This document shows positions 10,624 through 22,601 of a stretch of 64,000 nt of DNA, piece after piece. Under the pieces are notes generated by a model that worked only from the letters and a program-made list of their open reading frames with translations, did no database searches and was not told where the DNA came from. The DNA lies in assembly GCF_012489685.1 (NCBI RefSeq), contig NC_080043.1, forward strand, positions 53,218,289-53,282,288, read 5' to 3'. The DNA is from Lotus japonicus. Lineage: Eukaryota; Streptophyta; Magnoliopsida; Fabales; Fabaceae. Numbering within the stretch: the first letter of the stretch is position 1; each line of letters begins with the position of its first letter. The position numbers and the translations under genes were made by a program.

Positions 10624-10734
10624 TCATCCGATCCTGCATGAAGTCCGGGTCCACGTCGAAGGCTCAGTAGTAGTCATTTCGCTCCGGGTCTTCCCCGAAC
10701 GACGAAGCATCACGAAACGATCCGTCAACGGCAT
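10624..10734 (-). CDS. Small LTR-embedded ORF in L2 (36 aa, probably decayed)
   Basis: On the minus strand an ATG directly follows TTTTTGTCAG, as in the 158-aa LTR ORF at 58433. Residues 1-20 align with that protein (MPLTDRF versus MSLADWF; spaced Met and SG). The frame then diverges and ends in TGA; the neighbouring frame keeps a DVDP-like match, suggesting a frameshift. Upstream (minus) GAGTTGACCCTTGC matches the element preceding the other LTR ORFs. Function is unknown. It is called because its position is conserved, not its length. Confidence 0.35.
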   Translation of the reverse strand: MPLTDRFVMLRRSGKTRSEMTTTEPSTWTRTSCRIG

Positions 10735-10841
10735 CTGACAAAAAGGGCATACATAGCCCCCCACACACAGGTAGCACGCGCAAGGGTCAACTCACGGAAT
10801 ATAGTATAGAGAATACAAGACAACAGGTAAAGTAAAAGGGG

Positions 10842-10862
10842 TATATATATATATATATATAT
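10842..10862. repeat. (TA)n microsatellite
   Basis: About ten TA units inside solo LTR L2. Confidence 0.9.
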
Positions 10863-10942
10863 GTTGTATACATACATATAAGTTCTGCATTGTCTACCCT
10901 AAGGTTTATACATAGCATGTTATCAAGTCTCTAATACAATTC

Positions 10943-11025
10943 AATCATCAAAACACATAACGATGTTTATCAACATCAAATCATCAAAACACATAACGAT
11001 GTTTATCAACATCAAATCATCAAGA
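10943..11025. repeat. 36-bp tandem repeat in L2
   Basis: Two perfect copies of a 36-bp unit beginning ATCATCAAAACACATAACG, followed by a partial third copy. Confidence 0.85.
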
Positions 11026-13527
11026 TCTCAACAAATATAGTTAGAGTGCATGATATGTCAATGCAACGTCAATTCAAAAGGTTCCGGAAGAAGTAGGCTG
11101 GGCACGATCGAGTCGGTCATAACACTGGCATTGTGTCGACCATAACACTCGGGTGTCACTTACAACCTTGACATAGCCAGATCAGTCCTAACCCTGTGGG
11201 TCGACTTTTCCCTCCGCTATGCCTGACATATCCCCCATCGAATGCCCGAGTTACCTGAAGACATATACTGTACCCGAAGGTATATACTGTACCCGAAGGC
11301 ATATACTGTACCCGAAGGTATATATACTGTAGTCATAGACCAAAACTTGCTTAATCAGCAAAAGTGTTAGAGTTTATTGGCTCTACTGTACCCTAAGGTA
11401 AATGTTGATTCTGCGACAAAAGACAGATAACTATAAAAAGAGTGCAATCACTCATGATAACTTCTCGAGTCATACGACTCATCTAATTCGATGGTCAAAA
11501 CTGCTCAGCGAGCGAAGAGTAACAATGTACTTGGAAACTTATAGTTCCCTGACTTATCCTTTAGATAGTCAAATAAATAAACTGCTCATCGAGCGAAAGA
11601 GTATAAGCATACTCAGAAACTTTTGAGCTTCCCCAAAACTTCGATTCGGCGACACTTCTCATTTTCCAAAACTAATATCCAAATCCTAAAAGTTCATTTG
11701 AGATCCTTAACATTTAATTAAAAGGGTTTGAATGTTGTTTAAAGCATTATGAAATTTCTCATGAAAATATTTTCTTTCCAAAACTATAAGTTCACAAGAT
11801 CCCGATATCCCCAAAATTCCATGAGAAGGTCTTGAAACCCCAAAAGAAGACAAGAGTCTGAACCTCAGTTCGTCTTGTCGAGATAAACCCTTAAGAATTC
11901 GCCACCAACGAGGCATAACTAACCGTTATTCCTCACATTTTGGTAGTCCACGAATAAACGATATAAATTGCACCATATGGTCAGCATATTCCAATAATAA
12001 TTGCATGTTCCAAAATAATGTGCACAAGTATTCACATAGCCTAAGATTAACCATTTAATCACTTAGCAAGTATGGCATGTGAATCAAGTAATTGCGGTAA
12101 AACATAACCCTGTCCTATCCACTAGGAAGCAGTAAGACGAAAACCAGTAAATGGCCGAAGCCTCTCAGAAAACGGAGACACACGTCTCATATTAGTTTCA
12201 CACGGCCGAAGCCTCAAAACATTTTCTCCAGTGAAAGCGATAAAGAAACATAAATAAGCAAGTCGAAATTATCGACGCCTAAAGCATTAGCTAGCAGTGT
12301 AAGTTGCCCTTACCTCTAGTTCTTCCAGAATCACAGTGTAAGTCACACTCCCAAGCTTGCTCAGTCAAGTCTAAGGTTTCCACAAACGAACCTTAGAGCA
12401 AACAAAGCAAAATCAATCAAAATAAGTCGATACACTCGAAACAATACTAACTAACGTTAGACAAAGCTCAAGGAGCTTCAGAGTACCACATTTAGGCACG
12501 AATGGAAAGGCTTTTCCCGAATGGATGAGTTTTGACTCGATTCAAGTTTTGTACAAAAACACTTTATTCGCTAAAACATCCATAACTCGAGCTACAGAAC
12601 TCAGAATGACACGAAACCAGAGCCAAAATTTCGACAACGGAGAGAGCTACGCTATAGCTCAGGCCATACAGACCCAAAAATTATTTTTGGACACGGTACC
12701 ATGGCATATAAGTTTCGGCCATTATCAAAATAGGGCTTCCCGAACTTTTTCTTCGATCTAATTTAATTCCTAGATATTCTTAGGCGATATCTAGGCCAGG
12801 GAAACTCTCAGAAAAATTATCGGGTCGAAAACTGTCGCAGGGGTATTTTGGTCAATATTTTTAGCTCAGAATTTCAAAATTGGAATTTCGAAAAACAAAT
12901 TGGATGGGGACGTTACCAACGACGTTTATGACAACTAATCCTACTAGCGCTAAGCTAAGTCGAGAGTTATAAACCGAAAGAACGAAACTTTGCCTCAAAA
13001 TGGGTATTTCCTACAGAAATGAATTCCGGCGGCATTTCGGCGACATTCGACAAAATGTAATCCGCTAGAAGTACTCTTGGGTACGTAGGGAAGATGTTTA
13101 GACACTAAAATCAAGCTATTTGGACAGTTTTACAAAAAGCTCAAAACTTTGAGCACAGAAATACATAGAGAAAAGCGACAGAATTGACGATCAGAAGTAA
13201 GGAATAGCATCTATACCTCGAGGTCTACGCATAGCAACTGTCAGTGAGACGATCAGGCAAGAAACGGCGAAAAAACTTGTTCTCCCTCTCTCCCTTTGTG
13301 CTCGTGGGTTTGGTGCTTGAAGGGTGATGAGAAAATTGGCATGGTGATGAATGACTATGGTGCGTGGGTCGTTTGTTGCAACAAGGAAAAATGAAGAAGA
13401 AATTGGTGATGAGAAAAATTAGAAGGCATGGTGTGCGTGTTGTTGCTGCAGCAAGAAGAAGAAAAAAAAGAAAACAAGAAAGAAAGATCAGATGCTTGTG
13501 CGTGAAAAGGAAAGGAATTGAGTTTCC

Positions 13528-13538
13528 TTATATATATG
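13528..13538 (-). promoter_or_regulatory. TATA box of L2 (minus)
   Basis: Minus-strand ATATATATAAGG-like sequence upstream of a leader that reaches the donor-like site near 13216. It matches the position of TATA boxes at 47844 (F) and 56051 (Tekay LTR). Confidence 0.5.
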
Positions 13539-14580
13539 TTTGTGGCTTTGTATATTGCCTTGTCTGATGGTGTTCAGGGGCTTGGAAAATATATTAACAT
13601 GTGGTGGGGCAAAGCTGGAGGGACGTGGAGTGATAAGGTTGGATTGATATTTTGAAAAGATATTTTTAAAATTGGTATGAATTTTTTTTGATAAGCAAAA
13701 ATTGGTATGAATTGATTTAGACACCAAATGATTTAGCTCATAGAATTAAAGGAAAAATATAAAGGTGATATATTATTGTACCAAAAATTATGATGAGTTT
13801 AGTGAAATGATAAAATATAAATTAGGATCACTTTGAGCAAATTAAAATGTTCAATGGACAAAGAAATGAGTAAGAATTAAGATAGAGAATAATTGTTAGA
13901 CAAATAGAATAAATATGACGTTGTCATATTATGCAATTAAGCTAAGTATCCTTCCATAGAAGGTCGATACTTGCTCCAGGTTCATTTTAAATGAGGAAAT
14001 GACTTGAACGCAGTCTTCTTCAAAATAAACCGCAAAACTACTTTTTGCAATTGACGTCGGATGAGAAAGTTTCCTTCTGAATAAAGATTAGAAACATCGA
14101 AAGAAATAGGTGCACGCATGTGGAATCTTCGTTTGAAGCTCCGAATAGAAAAAACATTCATTGACAGCTTAATTTAAAGTTCTTGAGCTATCAGGGATTT
14201 AGTTTCGGCAAACTTCCGAGAATTGGAATTTGACGTTCGTACGTTCCAGGGTTTCGTATCGAAACGCTTGTCATGGAAAGGAATAAGAGAAATTCTTATA
14301 TTCCTCTAGAAGATTTTTTTGGAATTTATTCCTATAGTGTTCCAAGGGTTAAATTAATCTTTTCCTAAGGTTCTCGTCCTAGGCGTAAACGAATAATACT
14401 TGCGTCATAAGTTTCGTCGATTCGAATCTTATCCTTAACCTTCTCGTGAAATATCTTCTCCATACATTTATTCCATTCAATAAACGTTTATCCAGTTTTC
14501 TTACTTCACGTTACATCGAACTTATTCGTGAATCAGAAATTTCACTAATTTATTCTAAGCTTAAAAACTTGGGTCTCACA

Positions 14581-15198
14581 GGGAATCCGCCAAGAAACTT
14601 GGAAGTTGATAGAAGGGGGTTTCATTTGAGGGATCAAATACCCAACCTGGTTAGCAAATGTTGTCATGGCCAAGAAAGCAAATGGAAAATGGAGAATGTG
14701 CACTTATTACACAAACTTAAACAAAACTGGTCCTAAAGACTCATTCCTTTTACCCAACATTGGTGCTTCAGGTCAAGCACTTTTGAGTTTGATGGACGCG
14801 TATTCTGGATATAACCAAATTAAGATGCACCTGGAATATGAAGCAAAAAATTGCCTTTTATGTAGAGAAGGCCAATTATTGCTATAGGACCATGCCTTTT
14901 AGACTTAAGAATGCAGGAGCCACTTACCAAAATGCCAAGCATATGGGGAGGAATATGGAAGTTTATGTTGATGACATGGTGGTGAACACACTGGCGGGAT
15001 GGGCTCATGAGTGGGACCGCGAAGCTGCTTTTGGGGAGCTTCGAAAGCACAATGTCAGATTGAATCCAAATAAAATGCATTTTTGGCATCCAGAGTGGTA
15101 AATTCTTAGGATTTATGATTTCTCAACGACGAATTGAGGCGAACAAGTGTCAAGGAGGCCCAGAAGCTGGCGGGACAAATTGCAGCCCTTTCGCTATT
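14581..15198 (+). pseudogene. T1 reverse transcriptase, second piece
   Basis: After the L2 insertion the Tat-type RT continues with KANGKWRMCTYYTNLNK, PKDSFLLPNI, LLSLMDAYSGYNQIKMH, NYCYRTMPFRLKNAGATYQ and the YVDD motif (about 14959-14970, in NMEVYVDDMVV), then RKHNVRLNPNKMHFW. There is a frameshift near 14850, a short deletion before NMEVYVDD and a compressed segment after 15100, so it is not functional. RT normally copies element RNA to cDNA. It is cut at 15198 by solo LTR L3 and resumes at 18458. Confidence 0.85.
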
Positions 15199-16137
15199 TG
15201 TAAGACCCTAACCTTACTTATCTATTGCTTAAGTGATTTATTGAATTAAAGTGAAATTTCTAGTGAAGTTTGATTTAATTGCTAAACTGTCTGTGACCTT
15301 GTGTAAATTTTTGAGAGGTCTTAAATACCTAACCTTGAAAAGCTTCCTTCATGAGAGTTGTAGCTCTCTGAGTTAGCTAAATTCTCTCGTTGGTTTCAGG
15401 TCATTCTGACCTCTGTAGCCCGAGATAGCCTTGTTTTAGTGACGGAAGGTCAGGCTGTATTGCACTAGCAATTTTGTTAGAAGAAAGTTCTTAAGTCCGA
15501 ATTTATTTCTTTAAAATCAAGAGAAGGAGTTTGCCTTGATTTATTTGAGCCTCTTAATCAGTAGTTAGGAGAGTATTTAGTTGGACTTGGGCCAAGTTAT
15601 GAAGGGAGAAGAGAAAAGGACAACCTAGCCCATGATGCATGCTAGTCGAATTCCATGAGGAAGGAAGGAGGGAAGACTTGTTTGACTAATTAGCATGAGT
15701 TTAGAGAAAATAATTAGGGTTTAAGGCTCATGATCAAAGGCTGATCAGTTTTGAGACAAGGATTAATAGGAAATTAAGTGCCATTAATGCCTTGTTCCCA
15801 TTCAAAAATTGTGAATTGTGCATGCCCTTGCTTGTGCATGTTTTGGCCGTGTATTGAGGGGCAAAAGAGACCTAATAAGGCTGATTGGAAACCTAACCAC
15901 ACACTCTTGTTTTGCCCACACAATTCAGAAGTGAAAAAGAAAGAAAAGAAGAGAGAAAGGGTGAGAGAGAGTGGCGGCTAGAGAGGAAGAAAGGAGAAGA
16001 GCCAAAGAGTGAAAGCAAGTGTGATCAAGAGGGAGAGGAGGAGACCAGACCAAGATTGAAGGTGCAGCAGAGAGTAGCCCTTTCCATTCATCTTTTCCAG
16101 AACCAAACCTTCATCCATCTCAAACCCAACATCAAAG

Positions 16138-17624
16138 GTAAGGGGTGGATCGAGTGGGTAGAGTCTAGGTTTCTGTATGATGAAGGTTTTCTTTCATTTG
16201 CATGCCTAAGATCTGAATTTGGTTTGGTTGATGATGTATGAGGGTTGAGGGTAGAAAGCATGCTTAAGGTATTCAATATGTGCAGCCATGATATTGATCA
16301 AAGCTTGATGCCATGCTACTTGCCATAGTTGCCAAAACTTGACTATGTTGTCGTGTTTGTGCCTAGAACGAATTCTGTATTGGATTGTATGATTAGGGCT
16401 GATTTTGGTGATGAAAAGCATGATCTATTGCTGCTGTGTAATGGCCTAGAGGATGGCCAAATGTTTTTCAAAAAAAAAAGAGAGAACCCTAGAGCAATGG
16501 TGCTCTCGGCTAGGCCAAAACCTTGGGTTTTGGTGGATTTTTCTTTAGCTTTTCGATGTATTGATTGTTGCTGATTGTTTCTGGAATTTTTACCATATTT
16601 TTGAAGCTTGTGTGATGCCATGATCAGTAGGTTAATGTTTGCCAAATGACCCTAGGTTTTATGTATGAAAACCATGATTTTATGCTAGATTTCTCTAGAA
16701 TATCACATGATTTTAACAAGCAATTTGTAACATGATCTTTGCTGGATTTTTGGAGAGTATATGCTTATGTTTTTTGGCTGGACATTGACTTGTGAAGTTG
16801 AGATGGAAGGAAGGAAGTGTTTTAGAAAACCTTGGACCCTTTAGGGTTCGGCCAAGCCACTTTTGTGGTTGTTGGCAAGTTTTCTTCTTTCCGACTCATG
16901 CACAAGTTTATGTGATAGCTTGATTGGAGTTGCCATGATCTAAGTATTGATATGCATGAGAACATGTCTAAGTGCCTTGGTATGACTTATATGTTGCCTA
17001 TCTTGATTATTGCCAAAAGGTCGCTCATCTAGCTGTAATTCCTTTTGGTGCTGTGATTTTTACTGTCATTTAAGTTGTATAAGTTTTGTGAAAATGTTAA
17101 GACTCTAGGTTGACTCAATAGAGCCTTTAACAAAGAGAAATGAGAACTTAATCGCTTGCAAGTAAAATGTGAATAATTGGACATAGGTCTAGTGAAGACA
17201 ATGGGCCATGAGAACGATGGTACTGTTAGAGACAAACGGTTACTTGCACGCGAGGGTGTTTTGTGGGTTGTACGGTGTGTCCCCACGTGATTGGTTGACT
17301 GCGGTCACCTTGTGATTCTGTGGACGGACGGTGTGTCTGGCGGACGGTGTGTCCCCCCACATGAATGAGGGTTGTACGGTGTGTCCCCTCCGAGAATTGT
17401 TCATCTGCGGATGATCGTGATTATGGCCATTGGTGTTGAGGTGGTTGTGTGAATGGTGAGGTCGCTAGCCTAGCTGAACTTAGGTGACTGACTGAGATAT
17501 AATATAAAGTTTATGCTTATTATACCTTGTTATTTATGAGTATTACCTGGATATGTGAATGTTATATGAGAACATGAGATCTGACCCTGTTGTTTGTTTA
17601 TGTGTTATTCTGGGGGGGGGGCAG
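16138..17624 (+). other. Putative intron within L3
   Basis: A donor-like AAAG|GTAAGG at 16138 and an acceptor-like GGGGCAG ending at 17624 bracket 1487 bp, directly before the ATG of the LTR ORF. The corresponding interval in L5 is 1483 bp (22965-24447, minus). This is inference from conserved ends and position; there is no transcript evidence. Confidence 0.35.
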
Positions 17625-17930
17625 ATGATGAAGACCAAGAGTACAGTGGTCTCGTGGACGATATATTTACCTGACCAGCATAAGGACAACGCCTGGCAGT
17701 CCGACTCTGCGAAGGCACGTCGCATCTACGTCGGCAGCGCTACGATCACGGGACGTGACCGGCATGGAAACGTCGTCGAGACTCAGTGCATGGAGTGGGG
17801 CAAGGTCAAGATGCCCTTTGTACCTTGTCGCTTCTTACACCCAGGAGACGAGGGTTCGTGCTCGAACTCACCACAGAGGATTGCAGGAGGGGAGGTTTCT
17901 TCACGGGCGCTCAGGGCACCAGATTGGTAG
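17625..17930 (+). CDS. LTR-embedded ORF in L3 (101 aa)
   Basis: The frame opens at ATGATG immediately after a G-run and CAG. It encodes a protein with no family I recognise. Visible pattern: SWTIYLP near the start, then AWQSDSAKARRIYVG, an IMEWGK-like CMEWGK, VKMPFVPCRFLHPGD and a Ser/Arg-rich tail ending at TAG. The L5 copy (22602-22964) is 120 aa with the same order, and the L7 copy (39422-39823) shares AW-x2-D-x4-RRIYVGG and MPYAPPRF. Here a TGG codon in L5 corresponds to TAG, so this copy ends early. No signal peptide or membrane segment is visible. Position and similarity across LTR families suggest it was once coding. Confidence 0.45.
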   Translation: MMKTKSTVVSWTIYLPDQHKDNAWQSDSAKARRIYVGSATITGRDRHGNVVETQCMEWGKVKMPFVPCRFLHPGDEGSCSNSPQRIAGGEVSSRALRAPDW

Positions 17931-18457
17931 GCACGCCTTGGTGACTTTCCAGCTCCGCCTCTCGAGTCCCTTCCAGTCCCTGCTGAGCCTATGGAGGACT
18001 TTGCTCCACGGTATGTTGCAGCAGCTGATGCACCTAGGGATGCCGAGACGGAGGGGCGTGGAGATGCACCAGAGGTCAGGGCTCCTGTGAAGAAGCGCCA
18101 GAGACAGTGCGGTTGGCTCGACGAGTGACTGATATTGCCATGCTGGGGGTTGAGTGTCGTGGTGTTGATCTATCTTTATCTGTTTTGTTTTTCGGTTTTT
18201 GATGTCTTGTTGACATAGGGCTTTAGCCCAAGGATTCATTTATGTATTTGATTATGGTTCCTTTTATTTACGAGTTATTTTATTCAGATATACATGTCTT
18301 ATTTATTCCGCAGATTTATATCGTAAAGTTTTCAAGAGTTTCGTAATAATTGAACTTTTGTCATTAAGTCAAGATTAATAATTGAACGGCGAAAATTCTT
18401 TGCGAAAATGGTGATGTTTGGTTTACTGTGTGACACTCGAGAAATCGAAGCGTTACA

Positions 18458-19365
18458 CTATTCTTGCCCCGCTTTGGCGAGCGATCTGCTCTATTCTTTA
18501 AGTGTCTTCGAAAGAGTGTCACTTTCCTATGGACAGAGGAATTTAAAGAGGCCTTTACCCGCCTCAAGTGTATATTGTCTTCTCCACCAGTCCTAACCAA
18601 ACCCAATTTGAGCACACCACTGATACACTATTTTGCAGTGACAGATGCAGCTGTAAGCTGAGTTATGGTACAAGAAAGCGAGGGCCACCATACCATAATT
18701 TACTTCGTCAGATGAGAATTATATGGTGCAGAGTTGCGATATCATAAAATTGAGAAAGCCACGTTCGCCTTGATTGTACCGGTGAGACGCTTTCGACCAT
18801 ACTTCCAGTCCTATCAAGTGATAGTCAGGACCAATTTACCTTTGAAGCAAGTTTTACAAAAACCCGACTTGGCGGGACCTTTGGTTTCTTGTATGTGGAA
18901 TTAACTAAATAAGCCACGACCTTTGAGCCGCATGGCGTGGTTAAGGGTCAGGTCCTGGCTGATTTTGTGGCGGAGATGACACCCCCTCTGAACCAAGGAG
19001 AGGAAGAGACTTGGGTACTGTCGGTCGACGACTCATCAAATTAAGTGGGAAGCTGGGCCAGTATAGTCTTGAATGTTCCCGGTGATATTCAAATTAAACA
19101 GTCCCTTAGATTTAAATTCAAGGAAACGAACAACCAAGCAGAGTATGAAGCTTTGATCGCAGGTGTAAGGTTGGCCTTAGATGTAAAGGTGAAGGTGCTG
19201 TTAGTCAACTGTGATTCGTATGTCGTGGTAAAATTGGTGTCTGGGGTGTACCAGGTGCGAGATGAACAATTGGAAAGATATCTTGTAAGAGTCAAACAGT
19301 TAATGTCCAACTTTTTCTAGAGTTGACATGGAGCATGTTCCGCGCGAGCAAAATGCATAGGCTGA
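18458..19365 (+). pseudogene. T1 RNase H and second (Tat-type) RNase H, degenerate
   Basis: This follows L3. LWTEEFKEAFTRLK, LSSPPVLTKPN and LIHYFAVTDAAVS belong to the RT-linked RNase H start. YHKIEKATFAL, RRFRPYFQSYQV and LPLKQVLQKPDL continue it through several stops (near 18660, 18710 and 18903). From about 18960 a second RNase H-like domain begins (FVAEMTPP-like, then ETNNQAEYEALIAGVRLAL, VNCDSYVVVKLVSGVYQVRD). Such a second domain is typical of the Tat lineage. The tail (VDMEHVPREQNA) is cut at 19365 by element A and resumes after 46185. Confidence 0.8.
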
Positions 19366-20767
19366 TGATGAAAGGGATTTTGATGTAAAGAAGGGTCCTC
19401 AACTAACTATTATCAAATTTCTTTCAAGACTCAATCGTAATACAGTATCGGGTTATTTCGTCTCCATGGGGATCGTGTTGCTACGTACTAATCTCACTAA
19501 CTAGGTATTACATAAGCAATTCAGAGATGATGATTTATTAAATTGAGATAATTACCTGACGAAGTAGCTAAAAGGGAAACTAGAAAGCCAATTCAGAAAT
19601 GAAAAGGCTATGGATTCTTGTTTAACTAAGTTAGTTTAAGAAAACCAAACCTAAACATATGAAGTCTGAATTTCTCCTTTGATGCTCTAGCCTAAGCAAC
19701 TACCTATCGATGTGTCGCATAGATAATTCTCTCAAACCAAAAGATAAGCTCAATTCATTGCGTACTTAAACATTTGTTTGACGCATTAAGCATGTATATT
19801 CAGGTCAACAAACCACAATCCTTCCTCTATTCCTAGAAGCAAGAAAGAAGGAGAAATCCCAAATCAGTTCCCTAATCCACAACTTAACTTACGTCCTCAT
19901 TGTAGAAAAGTATAACGCAAGCATACATTCAAACTTAGATTGAAATTCAGAAAATGGGATTCAAGGATAGAAGCATAAACATATGAAAAAGTGAATGAAA
20001 TTATAACATAAACATGAAAAGTATTTCAAAGAAAACCACCAAATTATAAGAGAGATTTAGCCAAGCATGGCGCTAAAAACCTGGATTACAAACTTGGAAG
20101 CCTTCTCACACTCTCCAAGAAGCTCCTCTCCTTCTGAGTTTATTCAAATGATAAAAGATGAAAAGATACTAAAGCAAAGCAACAAAAACCTATTTATTGG
20201 AAAAAACCGTCGAGGTTGGGCGCTCGAGCGCCAATTCCATGAAAAGCCAATGGACCGATTGGCGCTTGAGCGCTAGGAATTGGCGCTCCAGCGCCAGTGC
20301 ATTTTTTCACAGCTTCCAAGTTTCTGTCATGGAATTGGCGCTCCAGCGCCAGTGCATTTTTTCACAGCTTCCAAGTTTCTGTTTCTTTTGGCGCTCGAGC
20401 GCCCGCTGCTCGCCAAAATTCTCTTCTTCAACCCTCTTCAATGCACCATTCAAGGCTCTTAGCCTCTTGACCTACCTCCTTCTTCAGCTATAACCTGCAG
20501 ACATTAAAGCACTAGGAGAAAATATCAAGAATACAAACCATTTAATTGCACAAGGGACCCAAAACCAATGATACATGCTAAAAGACCCAAAACTATTCTA
20601 AAATATGAAAAAAGACCCTAAAGAACCACTAAATTACATAACACATGCAAATGCACAACAAAAGGGAAAAATGCATGAAAAAAATGAAACACTACATGAG
20701 ACAAGGAAAAAAGCTAAAAAGAAGCAAATAAAATACTCTTAAATCTAGGACAAAAACCGGGTCATCA
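19366..20767 (-). repeat. Element A LTR, left copy (3' LTR on minus)
   Basis: The 1402-bp LTR starts TGATGAAAGGG and ends GGTCATCA on the plus strand. At 20220-20403 it holds five GGCGCTCGAGCGCC-like palindromes and a 55-bp tandem duplication (20276-20330 and 20331-about 20385). Small ORFs over the palindromes are by-products of the repeat. Confidence 0.85.
20220..20403. repeat. Cluster of GC-rich palindromes and 55-bp duplication
   Basis: GGCGCTCGAGCGCC and one-base variants (CTTGAG, CTCCAG centres) recur near 20220, 20260, 20282, 20337 and 20390 in otherwise AT-rich sequence. Matching clusters occur in the right LTR (45656-45815) and internal region (44425-44515). Confidence 0.85.
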
Positions 20768-21736
20768 CACCACTATACTCAACGACAGTTCGCCCTCGAG
20801 CGTAACTAAGACTAGCTTGCCCTCAAGAATAAAGAAATGCTCCCACAAAACATGCCAAAGAAGGATAGAACTTGAGAAAAACGGGGATCAAGCAACTGCA
20901 GTTGGCTAAGAAAGAAAGATACAACAATAAACTTCATGCTACTCTTAGAAAAAGAAGAATTAGAGTCCACTTTCAGATGCATTTAAATCTAACATCCTAG
21001 AATGAGACAATTATTTCGTGCACTGAGCACAAAAGCAGTTCATAGGCTCTCGAAATCATTCACTCAAAAGCAACTAAGGATGACAATGCATTACTCAATG
21101 AGACTTCAAAAGGGTTGTAATGTTGGCTAGGTAAAGCGCAAGGTAGGTGGTGCCTAAAGAAGACTAAGGCTGCACAAGATGAGTGTGGTCCTACTTGAAT
21201 TTCGTAGCTCAAAACAATTGATACTTAGCACACAAGTCTCTCACCCCCTTTTTTTTTTTTGCTTTTTTGGAACTCCAATTTTGACAAGGAGTTTTTTTTT
21301 TTTTTTTTTTTTTTTACTTTTTCAACTTTTTTTTCTTTAAACTTGGAGCAAGAGACAATTGCAAAATCACACACTACCTACATTAAGATACAAGGACTAC
21401 AACTCCCCAAATTCCAACCAATCAACTAGCCCATTATAAAGCAAGGGTACAAAGAAATCTCCATAAGGCTCAAGGGACAAAGATGTTACAAAATTTTGAA
21501 GTCCAACAAAAACTTACCAGTCTTAGAGTGCAAGTCTCCCTAAGCATACAAACTACAAAGAATGAACTCAACACAGAACCAAGAAGTGCAAGTGAGTCAG
21601 GATCCTCCACGGAATTTATATAGTGAAGGGTCAAAGAGGGGCCCTTGTGGAGTTACATCATCTCTTATCCTTATGAAACACTCAGAAGACCGAAGTCTCC
21701 TCCTATCTTTCCCAAACATACAATCATTCCCTAGGC
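20768..21736 (-). other. Element A internal region, 3' side (non-coding)
   Basis: From the LTR edge to the T2 insertion there is no recognisable coding domain on either strand. The minus-strand sequence ending GTATAGTGGTG beside the LTR is the likely plus-strand primer. It contains T-runs at 21248-21260 and 21291-21316. The 70-aa ORF at 21562 is not recognised. Confidence 0.6.
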
Positions 21737-21925
21737 TGGCGAGCACCACTCACGAGTCACCTCGAAGAATTTAAGGACGTTGAAAGACACTTCAACTCAT
21801 TAGCATCGAGTTTCATGTCTTGTGGGCTTGTGGACTGGGCGGGCCTGCCTTAACCAAAGCCCGCCCAGTGTAACCAGATAGCATGGCAGGATTGATCACG
21901 CTTGAATACCTGGCGACCATCAGTG
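21737..21925 (+). repeat. T2 5' LTR, truncated
   Basis: CTGGCGAGCACCACTCACG through GACCATCA matches 43671-43855 of the 3' LTR, including ACCTCGA(A/G)GAATTTAAGGACG and the GCCTTAACCAAAGCC block. It lacks the TATA box and the rest, ending abruptly at gag-like sequence. Confidence 0.7.
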
Positions 21926-22124
21926 TAACCGAGGCAATATCGAGGTGATACGTTCTGAGTCGGAGGAGGAAGCTTCTTCTGATGGTGTACAGTCGGTGGC
22001 GGCGCAGTCGCATGCCTCCCCGGCGACAGAGCCTACTCCGGGCAAACCCTCAGATCTAGTAGCAAAGTCAGATATGCACATAGATCTGGACGGTGTGAAG
22101 ACGAGGGAACCTGTGAAGGAACAA
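21926..22124 (+). pseudogene. T2 gag, N-terminal fragment
   Basis: A short open frame rich in Ser, Glu and Pro (SESEEEASSDGVQSVAAQSH; ATEPTPGKPSDLVAKSD) runs to the solo LTR at 22125. The AACAA duplication then leads into the gag frame at 25354. The start was lost with the 5' deletion. The call rests on its position. Confidence 0.5.
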
Positions 22125-22601
22125 TGTAACGCCCCAATTTCTCGAGTGTCACACAGTAAACCAAACATCACCAATTTCGTAAAGAATTTTCGCCGTTCAA
22201 TTATTAATCTTGATTTAATGACAAAAGTTCAATTATTACGAATCTCTTGAAAACTTTACGAAATAAGTTTGTGGAATAAATAAGACATGCATCTCTCAAT
22301 AAAATAACTCGTAATTAAAAGAACCAAAAATCAAAAGTACATAATTGTAACCTTGGGCTAAGCCCTACATCAAGTTTATGAAACGAAATCTCTGGAAATA
22401 AAAACTGATAAAAGATAGTCCAACACTACGAACACTCAACCCCCAGCATGGTAACATCAGTCACTCGTCGAGCCAACCGCACTGTCTCTGGCGCTTCTTC
22501 ACAGGAGCCCTGACCTCTGGTGCAACTCCATGCCCCTCCGTCTCGACATCCCTAGGTGCATCAGCTACTGTAGCGTACCATGGAGTAAAGTCCTCCATCG
22601 G

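Larger units (their letters stand above)
10138..14580 (-). mobile_element. Solo LTR L2, minus orientation (4.4 kb)
   Basis: The 4443-bp insert is flanked by GGGAA (10133-10137 and 14581-14585). On the minus strand it starts TGTGAGACCCAAG and ends with a terminus almost identical to the Tekay-type LTR end at 59393. It is homologous to F (47137 onwards), more distantly to 55347-59393, and is inserted in T1 RT. Minus-strand features: TATA box (13528-13538), leader, GTATAG donor-like site (about 13216) and a short ORF after CAG (10624-10734). It also holds an (AT)n tract at 10842-10862, a 36-bp direct repeat at 10943-11015 and repeated CCCGAAGG(T/C)ATATACTGTA units at about 11270-11330. No primer site or second LTR is seen. 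Confidence 0.9.
15199..18457 (+). mobile_element. Solo LTR L3 (plus orientation, 3.26 kb)
   Basis: The 3259-bp insert starts TGTAAGACCCTAACC and ends CGTTACA, flanked by CTATT (15194-15198 and 18458-18462). It belongs to the same family as L5 (22125-25348), which lies in the opposite orientation. Inside it has a leader ending in AAAG|GTAAGG (16138), an intron-like segment with the recurrent blocks (AAGGTCGCTCATCTAGCTGT near 17018; GACATAGGTCTAGTGAAGAC near 17182), repeated GTACGGTGTGTCCCC-type units around 17270-17390, a G-run, and a CAG before the ATG of a 101-aa frame (17625-17930). No primer site, PPT or pol is present. Confidence 0.9.

Noticed and set aside
13364..13567. 67-aa basic ORF in L2
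   Set aside because: Plus strand is antisense to the LTR and the product is Lys/Arg-rich low complexity over the leader.
21291..21316. Poly(T) as the poly(A) tail of a LINE or SINE
   Set aside because: No flanking target duplication, LINE domain or pol III box is visible.
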